A stretch of DNA of 33,858 nucleotides. It comes from a candidate division Zixibacteria bacterium SM23_73_3. Its GTDB lineage: Bacteria > Zixibacteria > MSB-5A5 > SM1-73. Every line of letters begins with the position of its first letter. The first letter of the stretch is position 1. The stretch lies in NCBI GenBank assembly GCA_001304155.1, contig LJUX01000009.1:1-33858 (forward strand), given 5' to 3'. The position numbers were made by a program, and so were the translations under genes. Of this stretch, positions 16,080-23,885 are shown piece after piece. Under the pieces are notes generated by a model. The model was not told the origin of the DNA, did no database searches, and saw only the letters and a program-made list of their open reading frames with translations.

Positions 16080-16414
16080 GTTTTTCTGCCTCAAGTTAGT
16101 TTTGTTTCCTATTTGAACACATCAGTTTCCCTCTCTGCTTAATGTTCCATCCGATTGAGAATAATCTTCTATTGGCCGCTTGATCCCATCAATCCAATAA
16201 GTATTTCCCCAACAGATACACCTTTCCCCTCGTTTTCTTTTCGGATTTGGCAAAAAGTCAGAGGCCGGACGGGGTTTAGCAATTTGCAGCTTTGCCGATA
16301 TAAAAAATGTAACTTTTTTGAACAGACGTAGCTTTCGACTCGATGGGAATATGAAGAATGTATAGTGGGAACCATTCGGTTTGCTCTCAGGATAGAGAGT
16401 GGTGGTACGCTAAG
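16080..16414. other. Gene-free interval upstream of the EIIA gene
   Basis: No convincing coding region is present. A segment at 16245-16300 has a ggcaaa / tttgcc inverted pair around a GC-rich stretch (aggccggacggggttta) and could form an RNA structure on either strand. I could not match it to a known riboswitch. A clear promoter for the EIIA gene is not visible. Confidence 0.5.
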
Positions 16415-16918
16415 ATGGATATTTCTCGATATTTAAAGCCAGAGTTGATTAAATTGGAGATGGAGACCGAGATTGAGTGTGATCCCGACTGCCAGCTTCA
16501 TCCGGAGAAATTGCTCTGGATGAGAAAGGAGGCGATTCTTTCAGAGCTGGTTGATCTTCTGGAAAGGTCTGAAAAGGTGGGCAATAAAAGAAAGTTTTTG
16601 ATTGATTTTTTAAATCGGGAGAAAAAGGCTAGCACTGGAATCGGGCACGGTATAGCGGTGCCTCACATAAGATCTATGCAAGCCAAGCAGTTCGTCCTGG
16701 GCTTTGCCCGATCCAGAGAAGGATATGATTTCGATTCTATGGATAACGGGCTGGTCCATCTCTTCTTCGTTATGGCGGCTCCACCCTATGATGATACTTT
16801 GTATCTTAAAGTCTTCAAAGCTTTAGCCGAAATCCTCCGTTTTGATTATTTTCGAGAAGAGCTCCTGAATGCCTCCTCTGAATATGAGATAATCCGCGCA
16901 ATCAAGAGAATGGAATGA
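16415..16918 (+). CDS. PtsN-like PTS EIIA domain protein
   Basis: A 167-residue single-domain protein of the fructose/nitrogen-type EIIA family (PTS_EIIA type 2). It carries TGIGHGIAVPHIR, with the phosphorylatable histidine at residue 84 and H78 earlier in the motif. There is no transporter or EIIB partner nearby, so a regulatory role like PtsN (EIIA-Ntr) is more likely than sugar uptake. The N-terminal MDISRYLKPELI matches the usual PtsN opening. An acidic, cysteine-containing insertion (about residues 19-31, ECDPDCQLHPEK) separates it from the main fold. The frame extends to an ATG at 16358, but the start at 16415 gives the family N-terminus and is preferred. The gene converges on the rubredoxin gene. 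Confidence 0.85.
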   Translation: MDISRYLKPELIKLEMETEIECDPDCQLHPEKLLWMRKEAILSELVDLLERSEKVGNKRKFLIDFLNREKKASTGIGHGIAVPHIRSMQAKQFVLGFARSREGYDFDSMDNGLVHLFFVMAAPPYDDTLYLKVFKALAEILRFDYFREELLNASSEYEIIRAIKRME

Positions 16919-17043
16919 ATTCGGCTTATGTATTTCTTATTATCCAGGCTTTAATTTCCTCCATTAAGAAAAAAGCGGGGCATTTATTTGTCAGGCCATC
17001 GGTTTATCAGTGATTTGAGCCTTCATGACCTGCTTAACGAACT

Positions 17044-17208
17044 TTACTCTTCTACTCTTTCGAACTCTTCTTGATCCGCCCCACACTCAGGACAGGTCCA
17101 ATCGTCAGGAAGCTCTTCGAATGGGGTATCCGGTTCAACATCATTATCTGGATCCCCCAGCTCGGGATCGTAAATGTAACCACAGACCAAACATTCCCAT
17201 TTGTCCAT
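17044..17208 (-). CDS. Rubredoxin
   Basis: A complete 54-residue rubredoxin, a small cytoplasmic one-iron electron carrier. Both iron-binding pairs are intact: C6-x2-C9 in [12 protein letters not shown] and C39-x2-C42 in WTCPECGA. Aromatic residues W4, Y11, Y13 and W38 and an acidic surface match the family. The ATG at 17208 has a near-perfect AGGAGG ribosome-binding site 6 bases upstream (17214-17219). The gene begins 59 bases after the stop of the ferritin-like/PP2C phosphatase on the same strand, with no terminator between them. They are therefore probably co-transcribed. In anaerobes rubredoxin commonly reduces rubrerythrins and related di-iron proteins, which makes the neighbour's ferritin-like domain a likely partner. 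That partnership is inference. Confidence 0.96.
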   Translation of the reverse strand: MDKWECLVCGYIYDPELGDPDNDVEPDTPFEELPDDWTCPECGADQEEFERVEE

Positions 17209-17267
17209 CCATTACCTCCTTTTGGTAGATCCATATGTCTGTATCACAAAGTAAAATCAGCTTACCC

Positions 17268-18239
17268 TCAACTCAATTTCGCTACGGCTAACGTGAATTC
17301 ATCGGTTAAAGGCGCTCCTCCCATGAAATCTTTTAAGGCAATCAAAATCTGTCGGACAATTTGAGAGGCGGTCATCTTTTTGTTCTCCTCCACCACCCGG
17401 CTCAGATTCCTTACGCTGAATTCTTCATCTTTTGGATTCAGGGTCTCCACTACGCCATCGGTAAACATCACCAGAACATCTCTTGGATAGATTTCTACGT
17501 TGGTTTCCCCATATGTCTTGCTCTTGTCGATGCCCATAAGCAGATCACCCTCAATCAAATGACGATATCCTTCTTTCTGAAAGACCATGGGTGGTTCATG
17601 TCCGGCAGACGCATAAACAAGTCTGTTTTTGGACAGATCCAAAACAGCATAGAACATGGTGACAAAAGACGCTAGCCTCTGGCATTCATCCCACAGTTGG
17701 TGGTTTAACTGGGTGATTACCGACGATGGGGTGAGCAACAGAGAGTGAGCTTCTTTCTCCAGATAAAGCTCTTTTAATTTGCCCCACTCCATCCTTGTCT
17801 TTGCTTTCAATTCCGTTGCCTCCAACCCATGTCCCATAATATCGAAGATCAAAAACCCCATTCTCTTTTCATCTTTTATAACAAATGTATCAAAAAAATC
17901 TCCACCCACCAGCTCAGTGGGCAAAGAGACGACTGTTAGATCCACCGGTTTTAATGATTGAACCCGCTTAAAGTTTGGCTCTCCAGGAAGATGAAAGCTG
18001 ACCTTCTCCTTTTCAAGGAAGACCTCTTTGTTCTCACCGGAGAGTAATCTTCTCAAATTTCGATATTCTTGCAGCAGGATTGTGCGGTGCCTTCTCTCTT
18101 CTTCTGCTAACTGGAGCAACAGAGACTTGGTCTCGCCGGATGGAGACTTTTCGCTGGCGTTGTAATAGTAATTAAACGCCTCCGTTTCTCTTCTTATGGC
18201 CCCCATCAGGATATCAAAAAATTCAGTGCTTTCTCTCAT
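17268..18239 (-). CDS. SpoIIE-type Ser/Thr phosphatase with ferritin-like N-domain
   Basis: A 323-residue cytoplasmic fusion. Residues 1-68 form two predicted helices with rubrerythrin-like di-iron residues. These are E18 or E20 in the first helix and E48-x-x-H51 (LAEEERRHR) in the second, spaced much as in rubrerythrin. This is half of a ferritin fold, so a dimer would be needed for a full di-iron site. Residues 95-323 form a PP2C/RsbU-SpoIIE phosphatase with metal ligands D114 and D117 (GGDFFD), D133 (FDIMGHG), D261 (FTDG) and D313 (TDEF), plus SAGHEP at 211-216. Such phosphatases usually dephosphorylate STAS anti-anti-sigma factors. None is in the window. Rubredoxin follows 59 bases later. 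The ribosome-binding site is weak. A promoter (18356-18384) and a short leader ORF (18272-18325) precede it. Confidence 0.86.
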   Translation of the reverse strand: MRESTEFFDILMGAIRRETEAFNYYYNASEKSPSGETKSLLLQLAEEERRHRTILLQEYRNLRRLLSGENKEVFLEKEKVSFHLPGEPNFKRVQSLKPVDLTVVSLPTELVGGDFFDTFVIKDEKRMGFLIFDIMGHGLEATELKAKTRMEWGKLKELYLEKEAHSLLLTPSSVITQLNHQLWDECQRLASFVTMFYAVLDLSKNRLVYASAGHEPPMVFQKEGYRHLIEGDLLMGIDKSKTYGETNVEIYPRDVLVMFTDGVVETLNPKDEEFSVRNLSRVVEENKKMTASQIVRQILIALKDFMGGAPLTDEFTLAVAKLS

Positions 18240-18271
18240 GGGTTACGTTCAAATCGTTCTTTTTCTATTCC

Positions 18272-18325
18272 TCAGGACACCTGAGAGCCATTATCCAAAT
18301 CAGAAATACACACCTGTTTCTTCAT
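18272..18325 (-). CDS. Possible 17-codon leader ORF before the phosphatase
   Basis: ATG at 18325 and TGA at 18272-18274 enclose 17 codons (MKKQVCISDLDNGSQVS). It has a better ribosome-binding site (AGGAAG, 5 bases upstream) than the phosphatase gene itself. A perfect 6-bp hairpin (ctcagg / cctgag, 18271-18285) overlaps its end. It lies between the promoter at 18356-18384 and the phosphatase start at 18239. It may couple or control translation, or be chance. Confidence 0.3.
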   Translation of the reverse strand: MKKQVCISDLDNGSQVS

Positions 18326-18355
18326 ATGCTTCCTGCCTGAAGTTAAGTCGCCATA

Positions 18356-18384
18356 ATTTTAATCCTCTCCTTAAATTTTGTCAA
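18356..18384 (-). promoter_or_regulatory. Promoter of the phosphatase-rubredoxin pair
   Basis: On the minus strand TTGACA (18384-18379) and TAAAAT (18361-18356) are separated by 17 bases. Transcription would start near 18349, leaving a leader of about 110 bases before the phosphatase ATG. The -35 box is perfect and the -10 box matches five of six positions. Confidence 0.75.
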
Positions 18385-18450
18385 GACATATTTCCGCAAT
18401 CTAAATAGATGATGTGCGGTTGTCGTTTTCATCATTCGTCGAAAAAGTTT

Positions 18451-18479
18451 TTGACATCTTCTTTTGAGGAGAATATATT
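18451..18479 (+). promoter_or_regulatory. Promoter of pyrF
   Basis: TTGACA at 18451-18456 and TATATT at 18474-18479 are separated by 17 bases, a near-consensus sigma70 promoter. Transcription would begin near 18486, about 48 bases before the pyrF ATG. Its -35 box lies 66 bases from that of the divergent phosphatase promoter. Confidence 0.78.
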
Positions 18480-18533
18480 GGGACATGGATGAATCGCCAG
18501 TGGATATACATTGCTTGAAAAACGGAGTGGAAT

Positions 18534-19346
18534 ATGACATTCGTAGAAAAACTTCTAAATGTCTCTCGAAAGAATAACTCTTTGGTCTGCGTGGGCCTGG
18601 ATACAGACTTAGGAAAAATACCTGAATATCTTCTTAAGGAAAAGGATCCGATATCTGCTTTCAACCAGAAGATCATTGAGTTCACCTCAGATCTGGTCTG
18701 CGCCTACAAACCCAATATGGCTTTTTATGAAGTATTTGGCTCCAAGGGCTGGGATGCCTTGAAAAAGACCTGTGAATATATCCCCCAGGATATACCCATA
18801 ATCATAGATGCCAAAAGAGGAGATATCGGTAATACGGCAAGGATGTATGCCAAAGCATTTTTTGAAGAGTTAAGAGGGGATGCGGTGACAGTCAATCCCT
18901 ACATGGGAAGGGATGCTATTCTGCCGTTTTTGAAATATGAAGAAAAGTGTGCCTTTGTGCTCTGCCTAACCTCCAATGAGGGCGCTAAGGATTTTCAGCT
19001 CTCCAAAGTAGATGGAAAGCCATTGTATGAAATTGTGGCTGAGAAAGTCTTGAACTGGAATGCAAAAAATAACTGTGGTCTGGTGGTGGGAGCAACCTAT
19101 CCAGAGCAGTTGAAAAGAATCAGAGAGATTGTTCCATCATTGCCGATTCTGATTCCTGGGGTTGGAGCGCAGGCAGGGGATATAGAGTCGACTATAAGAT
19201 TCGGCACTGATGCAAATGGGGAGCTGGCTATAATAAATTCCTCTCGTGCTATTCTCTATGCTTCCCGAAAAGAAGACTTTGCCCAGGCGGCAGGGAATGA
19301 AGCCCTGCGATTGAGAGATTTGATTAATCTCTATCGTAAGAAGTGA
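18534..19346 (+). CDS. pyrF: Orotidine 5'-phosphate decarboxylase, type 2
   Basis: Catalyses the last step of UMP synthesis, decarboxylating orotidine monophosphate. The 270-residue length and the sequence fit the type 2 (mycobacterial/archaeal-like bacterial) PyrF group. The active-site motif IIDAKRGDIGNTA is at 89-101, holding the catalytic Asp-Lys-x-x-Asp pattern. The substrate-phosphate loop GVGAQAGD appears near 214-221, and NSSRAILYAS lies near the C-terminus. CVGLDTD at 19-25 and YKPNMAFYE at 58-66 are also typical. A GGAG ribosome-binding site precedes the ATG. The gene has its own strong promoter, and no other pyrimidine gene is nearby. A long perfect palindrome follows 27 bases after the stop. 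Confidence 0.96.
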   Translation: MTFVEKLLNVSRKNNSLVCVGLDTDLGKIPEYLLKEKDPISAFNQKIIEFTSDLVCAYKPNMAFYEVFGSKGWDALKKTCEYIPQDIPIIIDAKRGDIGNTARMYAKAFFEELRGDAVTVNPYMGRDAILPFLKYEEKCAFVLCLTSNEGAKDFQLSKVDGKPLYEIVAEKVLNWNAKNNCGLVVGATYPEQLKRIREIVPSLPILIPGVGAQAGDIESTIRFGTDANGELAIINSSRAILYASRKEDFAQAAGNEALRLRDLINLYRKK

Positions 19347-19372
19347 GAATGGTTCCCTGTAGTTGTTTTCTA

Positions 19373-19403
19373 GTTCGGGCAGGGGTTCAACCCCTGCCCG
19401 AAC
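19373..19403. repeat. Long perfect palindrome downstream of pyrF
   Basis: A 31-base palindrome with two 15-bp arms (gttcgggcaggggtt and its complement) around one central base. It would form a very stable hairpin at the end of the pyrF transcript. No T-run follows on the plus strand, so it is more likely a palindromic repeat or 3'-end stabiliser than a classical terminator. Confidence 0.7.
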
Positions 19404-19441
19404 AGATTAATCTATGACCCAAAAAGAGCTAATAATTCCCC

Positions 19442-19526
19442 GTAATTGCTCGATTCATCGAGCATGTAGGGACGAACCTACAGGTTTGCCCGCTTAAATG
19501 GTGGAACTAAAGTTCCACTCCTACAT
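19442..19526. repeat. Inverted-repeat element carrying family A and B features
   Basis: It opens with gtaattgctcgattcatcgagc, whose core gctcgat / atcgagc is a perfect hairpin shared with the element at 31002. It closes with a gtggaac / gttccac hairpin followed by ctcctacat. A catgtagg stretch in the middle is complementary to that end. The segment probably combines two adjacent small elements in the gap between pyrF and the DUF4340 gene. Confidence 0.5.
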
Positions 19527-19640
19527 TTTTATTTTGATTTTTTGTAGACCTACATTTTCTGTCCGAAAAGGAAACAGGTTAAAGAAAGGTAATAATTCAA
19601 AAGATCTTTGAGGCAAGTTTGATAGAACAGGAAGAAACTC

Positions 19641-20582
19641 TTAGGTTTCTTCTTTGGGCAGGAAATCCTTAAACTTTTTTGCCAATCTCTTGAAGTTGTG
19701 TTCAAATAGGATAAAGACACTTTTGTCCTGATCAGTTTTCACTAAATAGCGATTGTCCTCCTCATCCCTGCGAGTGGCAAAAAGTCTCTCCTGGTGACCA
19801 TCCAGAAAGGTGAATTTGAGCAATAAATCAAACTTTTGGAAGTCTACATCTTCGATTTCTGGTGTTCTGGCAAAGTTGTCAGCTCTCATCTCTTTTAGTG
19901 TTTTTACATAATCCTCCACCGCCTCACCATCTGCCACAGAGCTTTCCCGGTATGGATACTGACTCAACTGCCACAGAGTATCCTGTCTGGTCAATTTGAA
20001 TTTGTCTTTTCCCTGGTTTAATTCGATCTCATTAACCTGCGCAGGATCGAAGATGAAAATGGCTCGATTCCTCCATTGGGTTATTTTGCGGTTGGCTATG
20101 CGGTTAAGGATTTCTGGTGCCAGATACACATCATCTGAGTCTGTCTTCCGCAGATATACGTGCAGGTAATCATCAGAGAGCTTTCCGATCACCAGCGATG
20201 CCAGTAGTTTCTCTCCAGCAACGAAGTTGATCCCGGTGCCCATCAAAGTATCCACCTGAAAAAGAAATTGCTTTTCCTGGTTGGAGGAGATCAACTCCCC
20301 TACCTCCAGACGGCTGGTCATGCTTAACAATTGACCCAACGCACCCTTATCCGCTCTGTATGAATCAGGTTCGATCATGTGCCATTGCTGGTTGATTTTT
20401 TGAAAAACCAGCCGGGTGTCGTATTTTTTGAACTCGATTCTATTCACCGAAGCACTGTCCAGCTGAAGGAAATTTTCCACCTTTCCAGGAGAAAAGGTTT
20501 TCTTCTCCTTCTGGACTAAAATAAAATAGATAATCACAAAAAGCAGAAGGCTTCCTAAAAGAACATAGGTTGGTTTTTTCAT
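19641..20582 (-). CDS. DUF4340 domain protein of the Gld-like ABC cluster
   Basis: A 313-residue protein with one N-terminal membrane helix (about residues 5-24, YVLLGSLLLFVIIYFILV) and a large extracytoplasmic part. The repeated strand pattern, with phrases such as INQQWHMIEP and LTRQDTLWQLSQ, is that of DUF4340. This domain is commonly encoded right after GldG-like proteins. The gene follows the GldG-like gene by 21 bases on the same strand and is the last of the cluster. Its role is unknown. Given its place, it probably works with the ABC complex in the envelope. I see no strong ribosome-binding site, so translational coupling to gldG is likely. Confidence 0.85.
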   Translation of the reverse strand: MKKPTYVLLGSLLLFVIIYFILVQKEKKTFSPGKVENFLQLDSASVNRIEFKKYDTRLVFQKINQQWHMIEPDSYRADKGALGQLLSMTSRLEVGELISSNQEKQFLFQVDTLMGTGINFVAGEKLLASLVIGKLSDDYLHVYLRKTDSDDVYLAPEILNRIANRKITQWRNRAIFIFDPAQVNEIELNQGKDKFKLTRQDTLWQLSQYPYRESSVADGEAVEDYVKTLKEMRADNFARTPEIEDVDFQKFDLLLKFTFLDGHQERLFATRRDEEDNRYLVKTDQDKSVFILFEHNFKRLAKKFKDFLPKEET

Positions 20583-20603
20583 ATGCAGAAAGGATTATAA
20601 AAC

Positions 20604-22178
20604 TTAACTTTTTCTTTTAGCCCGTCTTCTTATCTGCCACCTGAGCACGCCAAATACGATGACCAAAAAAGGTAGGCCGAATGTGTTTCCATGTTTGATA
20701 AGTTTTTTTGTTCCGGCTGAGATCTCCTTAAGGGGGCGGGCGGTTACCTGCTTTGAGCGGATACTTATCAAAGCCTCATCCTGTGAAAGCCAGTCTACCA
20801 TATTCAAAAAGAATGCCAAATTGTCTGTTCCTCTTATGTTTCGATCAGTGGCAAAGTCGGCGTCTGGTACCACCACCAATCGGGTCTCCGGGCTCTGTGT
20901 CAGGGTGGAGTCAACAAAACCGATCTCCGCTTCAAGTTCGGATCTATCTTTGTCTGAGAAATAACTTTTGAAACTTCCCTGAACCGTTGCTGCCAAAATT
21001 AGTCCACTCATAGTAAAGTCTTCTGGGGTGAATTCTCTATACGGATTTATGTCAAAGGGTGCAACCTGGGCTCCGCTGCGTTTTGAGGATCGAACCAAAG
21101 GATCGAATCGAAGACCTTTGGCTGAAGCCAAGCTTAAGTCCAGCGAGCTGACGAAATTGAAGCCCACCGTCCCCAGGTCCTTGACCATCAAGCTATTTTT
21201 GCTAAAATCCGTGGCCAGAGGAAAGAAGGGATAATTTATTATGTTTTGAACCGTAAAAGATCCACGCTGTTGGGTGACCCCAATTCGGTTAGACTGCACA
21301 TCTATCACCAGATCATCGTTGATCTTTATTCCATAGTTGCTCAAAAATTCCTCCAGCCCCAGATCTTGTCTTTGGGCCAATGCCTGCTGGATATCCACGT
21401 CTATATGGTTTAGCAGAAATGCCAGCTTGCCACCCCGCATAAGGAACTGATCGATGCCAAATTTCTCCCAATTGGAGAATTTCTTCTTAGGTCCCAGGAT
21501 GATTAACACTCTGAGGTCCCGGGGGATAGGATCTCCTTCATCCAGATTTATCCTTCTAATCCGATAGTGACGGCTGAGTGTCTGGTTCAGGTAGGTAAGT
21601 TCGGTATCCAGATCAGGACCATTCTTGCCAATCAAAAATCCAATGGAGGGGAGAATTTTGGAGGAAAGCCTCTTTATGGTGCTGGTGAGCTCATATTCCA
21701 GCCCGGAGATGTTTTGTAATACCGGGATTATCTCTTTTCTGTCCTCAAACAGAAGCACCAGTCCCATGTAAACTTTCTTTATCTCAATCTTGTCATTCTC
21801 CATGGCGTTTACCTGCAAGGGAGGAATGCCGTATCTTTGTGCCTCCAACTCTTCCTTTTCCTCGGCGGGATCAATCATCTCCAGCTTCAGCTTTCCACCA
21901 GCATAAGCCTGATATTCCTCTAATTGATCTTTCAGATATCGGGCATAACTGTTGTAAGGGGGAGGAAGATCCCTGGTGAAATACAGCTTACCTATGAGTC
22001 GATCATTCAAATTTCGCATCAGCTCCTTACTGGATTCAGAGAGACTAAAGACCTTTCCTTCAGTAAGGTCCAGACGGGCAAAAAGATTAACCGAGATCAG
22101 ATTTAATACCAAGAGTATGGCTGCGATCAAAACGATGGTAAGGGCAGATCCAGTACCATATCTGAATTTTGCCTTCAT
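20604..22178 (-). CDS. gldG: GldG-like ABC-associated membrane protein
   Basis: A 524-residue protein with an N-terminal membrane helix (about residues 9-31) followed by the signature LDLTEGKVFSLSESSKELM. A large extracytoplasmic ABC_transp_aux/GldG region comes next, and the protein ends in a C-terminal helix (LPFLVIVFGVLRW) with a basic tail. In Bacteroidetes GldA, GldF and GldG were linked to gliding motility. Homologous clusters occur widely in non-gliding bacteria, so the actual substrate here is unknown. The frame extends to a GTG at 22196, but that GTG lies inside the GGAGGT ribosome-binding site of the ATG at 22178. The ATG is therefore the better start. It begins 8 bases after the gldF stop, consistent with tight co-transcription. 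Confidence 0.88.
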   Translation of the reverse strand: MKAKFRYGTGSALTIVLIAAILLVLNLISVNLFARLDLTEGKVFSLSESSKELMRNLNDRLIGKLYFTRDLPPPYNSYARYLKDQLEEYQAYAGGKLKLEMIDPAEEKEELEAQRYGIPPLQVNAMENDKIEIKKVYMGLVLLFEDRKEIIPVLQNISGLEYELTSTIKRLSSKILPSIGFLIGKNGPDLDTELTYLNQTLSRHYRIRRINLDEGDPIPRDLRVLIILGPKKKFSNWEKFGIDQFLMRGGKLAFLLNHIDVDIQQALAQRQDLGLEEFLSNYGIKINDDLVIDVQSNRIGVTQQRGSFTVQNIINYPFFPLATDFSKNSLMVKDLGTVGFNFVSSLDLSLASAKGLRFDPLVRSSKRSGAQVAPFDINPYREFTPEDFTMSGLILAATVQGSFKSYFSDKDRSELEAEIGFVDSTLTQSPETRLVVVPDADFATDRNIRGTDNLAFFLNMVDWLSQDEALISIRSKQVTARPLKEISAGTKKLIKHGNTFGLPFLVIVFGVLRWQIRRRAKRKS

Positions 22179-22186
22179 GAAAGAGA

Positions 22187-22900
22187 CTACCTCCACTTTC
22201 TGCTTTCCAAAGCCCTCACTGCAAGAAACAGAAAGAAAAAGACAAGCGATAGATAATAAATCACATCCCGTGAATCTATTACTCCCCGGGATATGTTAGA
22301 AAAGTGATAATCAACGCTCAGATACTCAAAAAAGGATGCCAAAAAGTTAGGCACAAACATCAGAACTTTGTTCAGCATATACAGGGCGAAGATGATGGCA
22401 AAGCTGGTGATAAATGCCACAATCTGATTCTGGGTAAAGCTGGAGGTGAATACCCCCACAGAGAGATATGTGGCTCCCAAAAAGATCAAGCCGATATATC
22501 CTGCCACCACCGATCCAAAATCGAGGTCACCCAATCCAGAGAGGGTGAAGGTGTAAACCAAAGTCAAAAGCACCGCCACAACGATCAGGATCAAACCAGC
22601 CAAAAACTTGCCTAGGATGATCTCATAATCTTTTACCGGCAGGGTAAGAAGAATCTCGATGGTGCCGCTTCTTTTTTCCTCAGAGATCAAACGCATGGTC
22701 ACGGCCGGCACGAAGAACATGAAGATGAAGGGGATGATGTCAAACAGATTTCGTAGCGAAGCCTGGTTAACTAAGAATAGATCGCTGAAGAAAAACCAGC
22801 CAGAGATTAGAAGAAAGGTGGTGATTACGATATAGGCAATGGGGGAATCAAAAAAGCTTCTAAGTTCTTTTTTGCAGAAAACGACTACATGACTTGACAT
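22187..22900 (-). CDS. gldF: GldF-like ABC-2 permease
   Basis: A 237-residue integral membrane protein with about six hydrophobic segments, of the ABC-2 permease type. The opening KELRSFFDSPIAYIVI and the stretch MRLISEEKRSGTIEILLTLPVKDYEIILGKF are hallmarks of this family. It would form the membrane channel driven by the ATPase encoded 10 bases upstream. It shares the transcript with gldA, gldG and the DUF4340 gene. A GAGG ribosome-binding site overlaps the gldA stop region. The substrate is unknown. Confidence 0.9.
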   Translation of the reverse strand: MSSHVVVFCKKELRSFFDSPIAYIVITTFLLISGWFFFSDLFLVNQASLRNLFDIIPFIFMFFVPAVTMRLISEEKRSGTIEILLTLPVKDYEIILGKFLAGLILIVVAVLLTLVYTFTLSGLGDLDFGSVVAGYIGLIFLGATYLSVGVFTSSFTQNQIVAFITSFAIIFALYMLNKVLMFVPNFLASFFEYLSVDYHFSNISRGVIDSRDVIYYLSLVFFFLFLAVRALESRKWR

Positions 22901-22910
22901 CTTGCCAACC

Positions 22911-23843
22911 TCAAGAAGTGGTTAACTGTCGGAAAACATCCTCTAAGCTTGCCTGTTCCTTTCTCATCTCCAGAAGGACCCAATTGTTGTCCACGGCCAA
23001 ACGAAAAAGCCCTTCCCGCAAATCCACTCCCCTGGCACACTCGATGGTAAACTTCTTCAGGTCATCTCCGTTTGTTAGGATCTCTTTCACTTTTTCCACA
23101 TTTTCTAAATTTGCCAATTTGGATTCCACATCCGTAAAAGGCGTCTTCAGTTCAATATATATCTGCTCTTTTCCTTGAAAGCTGGCCTGCAGTTCCGCCG
23201 GGGAACCATCTGCCACGATCTTACCCTCATTTATGATCAGCACTCTTTTGCAGGTGGCTTCAACTTCCGGGAGGATGTGGGTGCACAGAATCACCGTCTT
23301 CTCCTTTCCCAGCTCTTTGATCAAACTTCTGATCTCGGCTATTTGATTGGGATCCAGTCCGCTGGTGGGCTCGTCTAAGATGAGAACTTCAGGATCATGC
23401 ACCATAGCCTGTGCCAGACCCACCCTCTGCCTGAATCCTTTGGAAAGCTCACCGATGTTTCTATTTACCACTGGCCCCAGACCGCAGATGTTTATCATTT
23501 CTTTGGTTCTCTGGCTCCAGCGGTCTTTGAGTATTCCTCTGACACCCATTATAAAATGCAGATAATCTAAAACATTCATCTCCGAATAAAGGGGGGCATT
23601 TTCGGGAAGGTATCCGATCTTTTTCCTCACTTCCAGGGAGTGCTCGAAAACATTCAACCCATCTACCTCCACCCATCCTGCAGTGGGAAGCAGAAAGCAG
23701 GTGATGATTCTGACCGTGGTGGTTTTTCCTGCGCCATTAGGTCCCAGAAAACCCAGGATATCCCCAGTGTGAACGTCAAAGGTGACGTCATCCACCGCCT
23801 TCAATTCACCATATTTTTTGGTTAAGTTTTTTACTCTAATCAT
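22911..23843 (-). CDS. gldA: GldA-like ABC transporter ATPase
   Basis: A 310-residue cytoplasmic ATP-binding subunit. The Walker A motif GPNGAGKTT is near residues 34-42. The ABC signature is LSKGFRQRVGLAQ, and Walker B is VLILDEPTSGLD, followed by the switch histidine in CTHILPEVE. A C-terminal extension of about 80 residues after the nucleotide-binding core is typical of ABC-2 export ATPases. It is the first gene of the four-gene minus-strand cluster. The 276-base gap upstream shows only a weak promoter-like sequence. Confidence 0.92.
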   Translation of the reverse strand: MIRVKNLTKKYGELKAVDDVTFDVHTGDILGFLGPNGAGKTTTVRIITCFLLPTAGWVEVDGLNVFEHSLEVRKKIGYLPENAPLYSEMNVLDYLHFIMGVRGILKDRWSQRTKEMINICGLGPVVNRNIGELSKGFRQRVGLAQAMVHDPEVLILDEPTSGLDPNQIAEIRSLIKELGKEKTVILCTHILPEVEATCKRVLIINEGKIVADGSPAELQASFQGKEQIYIELKTPFTDVESKLANLENVEKVKEILTNGDDLKKFTIECARGVDLREGLFRLAVDNNWVLLEMRKEQASLEDVFRQLTTS

Positions 23844-23885
23844 CTCAGCACCAAAAGAGCATTGATATAAAATACGATATTCCCC

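Noticed and set aside
16245-16300. A possible cyclic-di-GMP riboswitch
   Set aside because: A few words resemble that class on the minus strand, but the conserved core and pairing pattern are missing.
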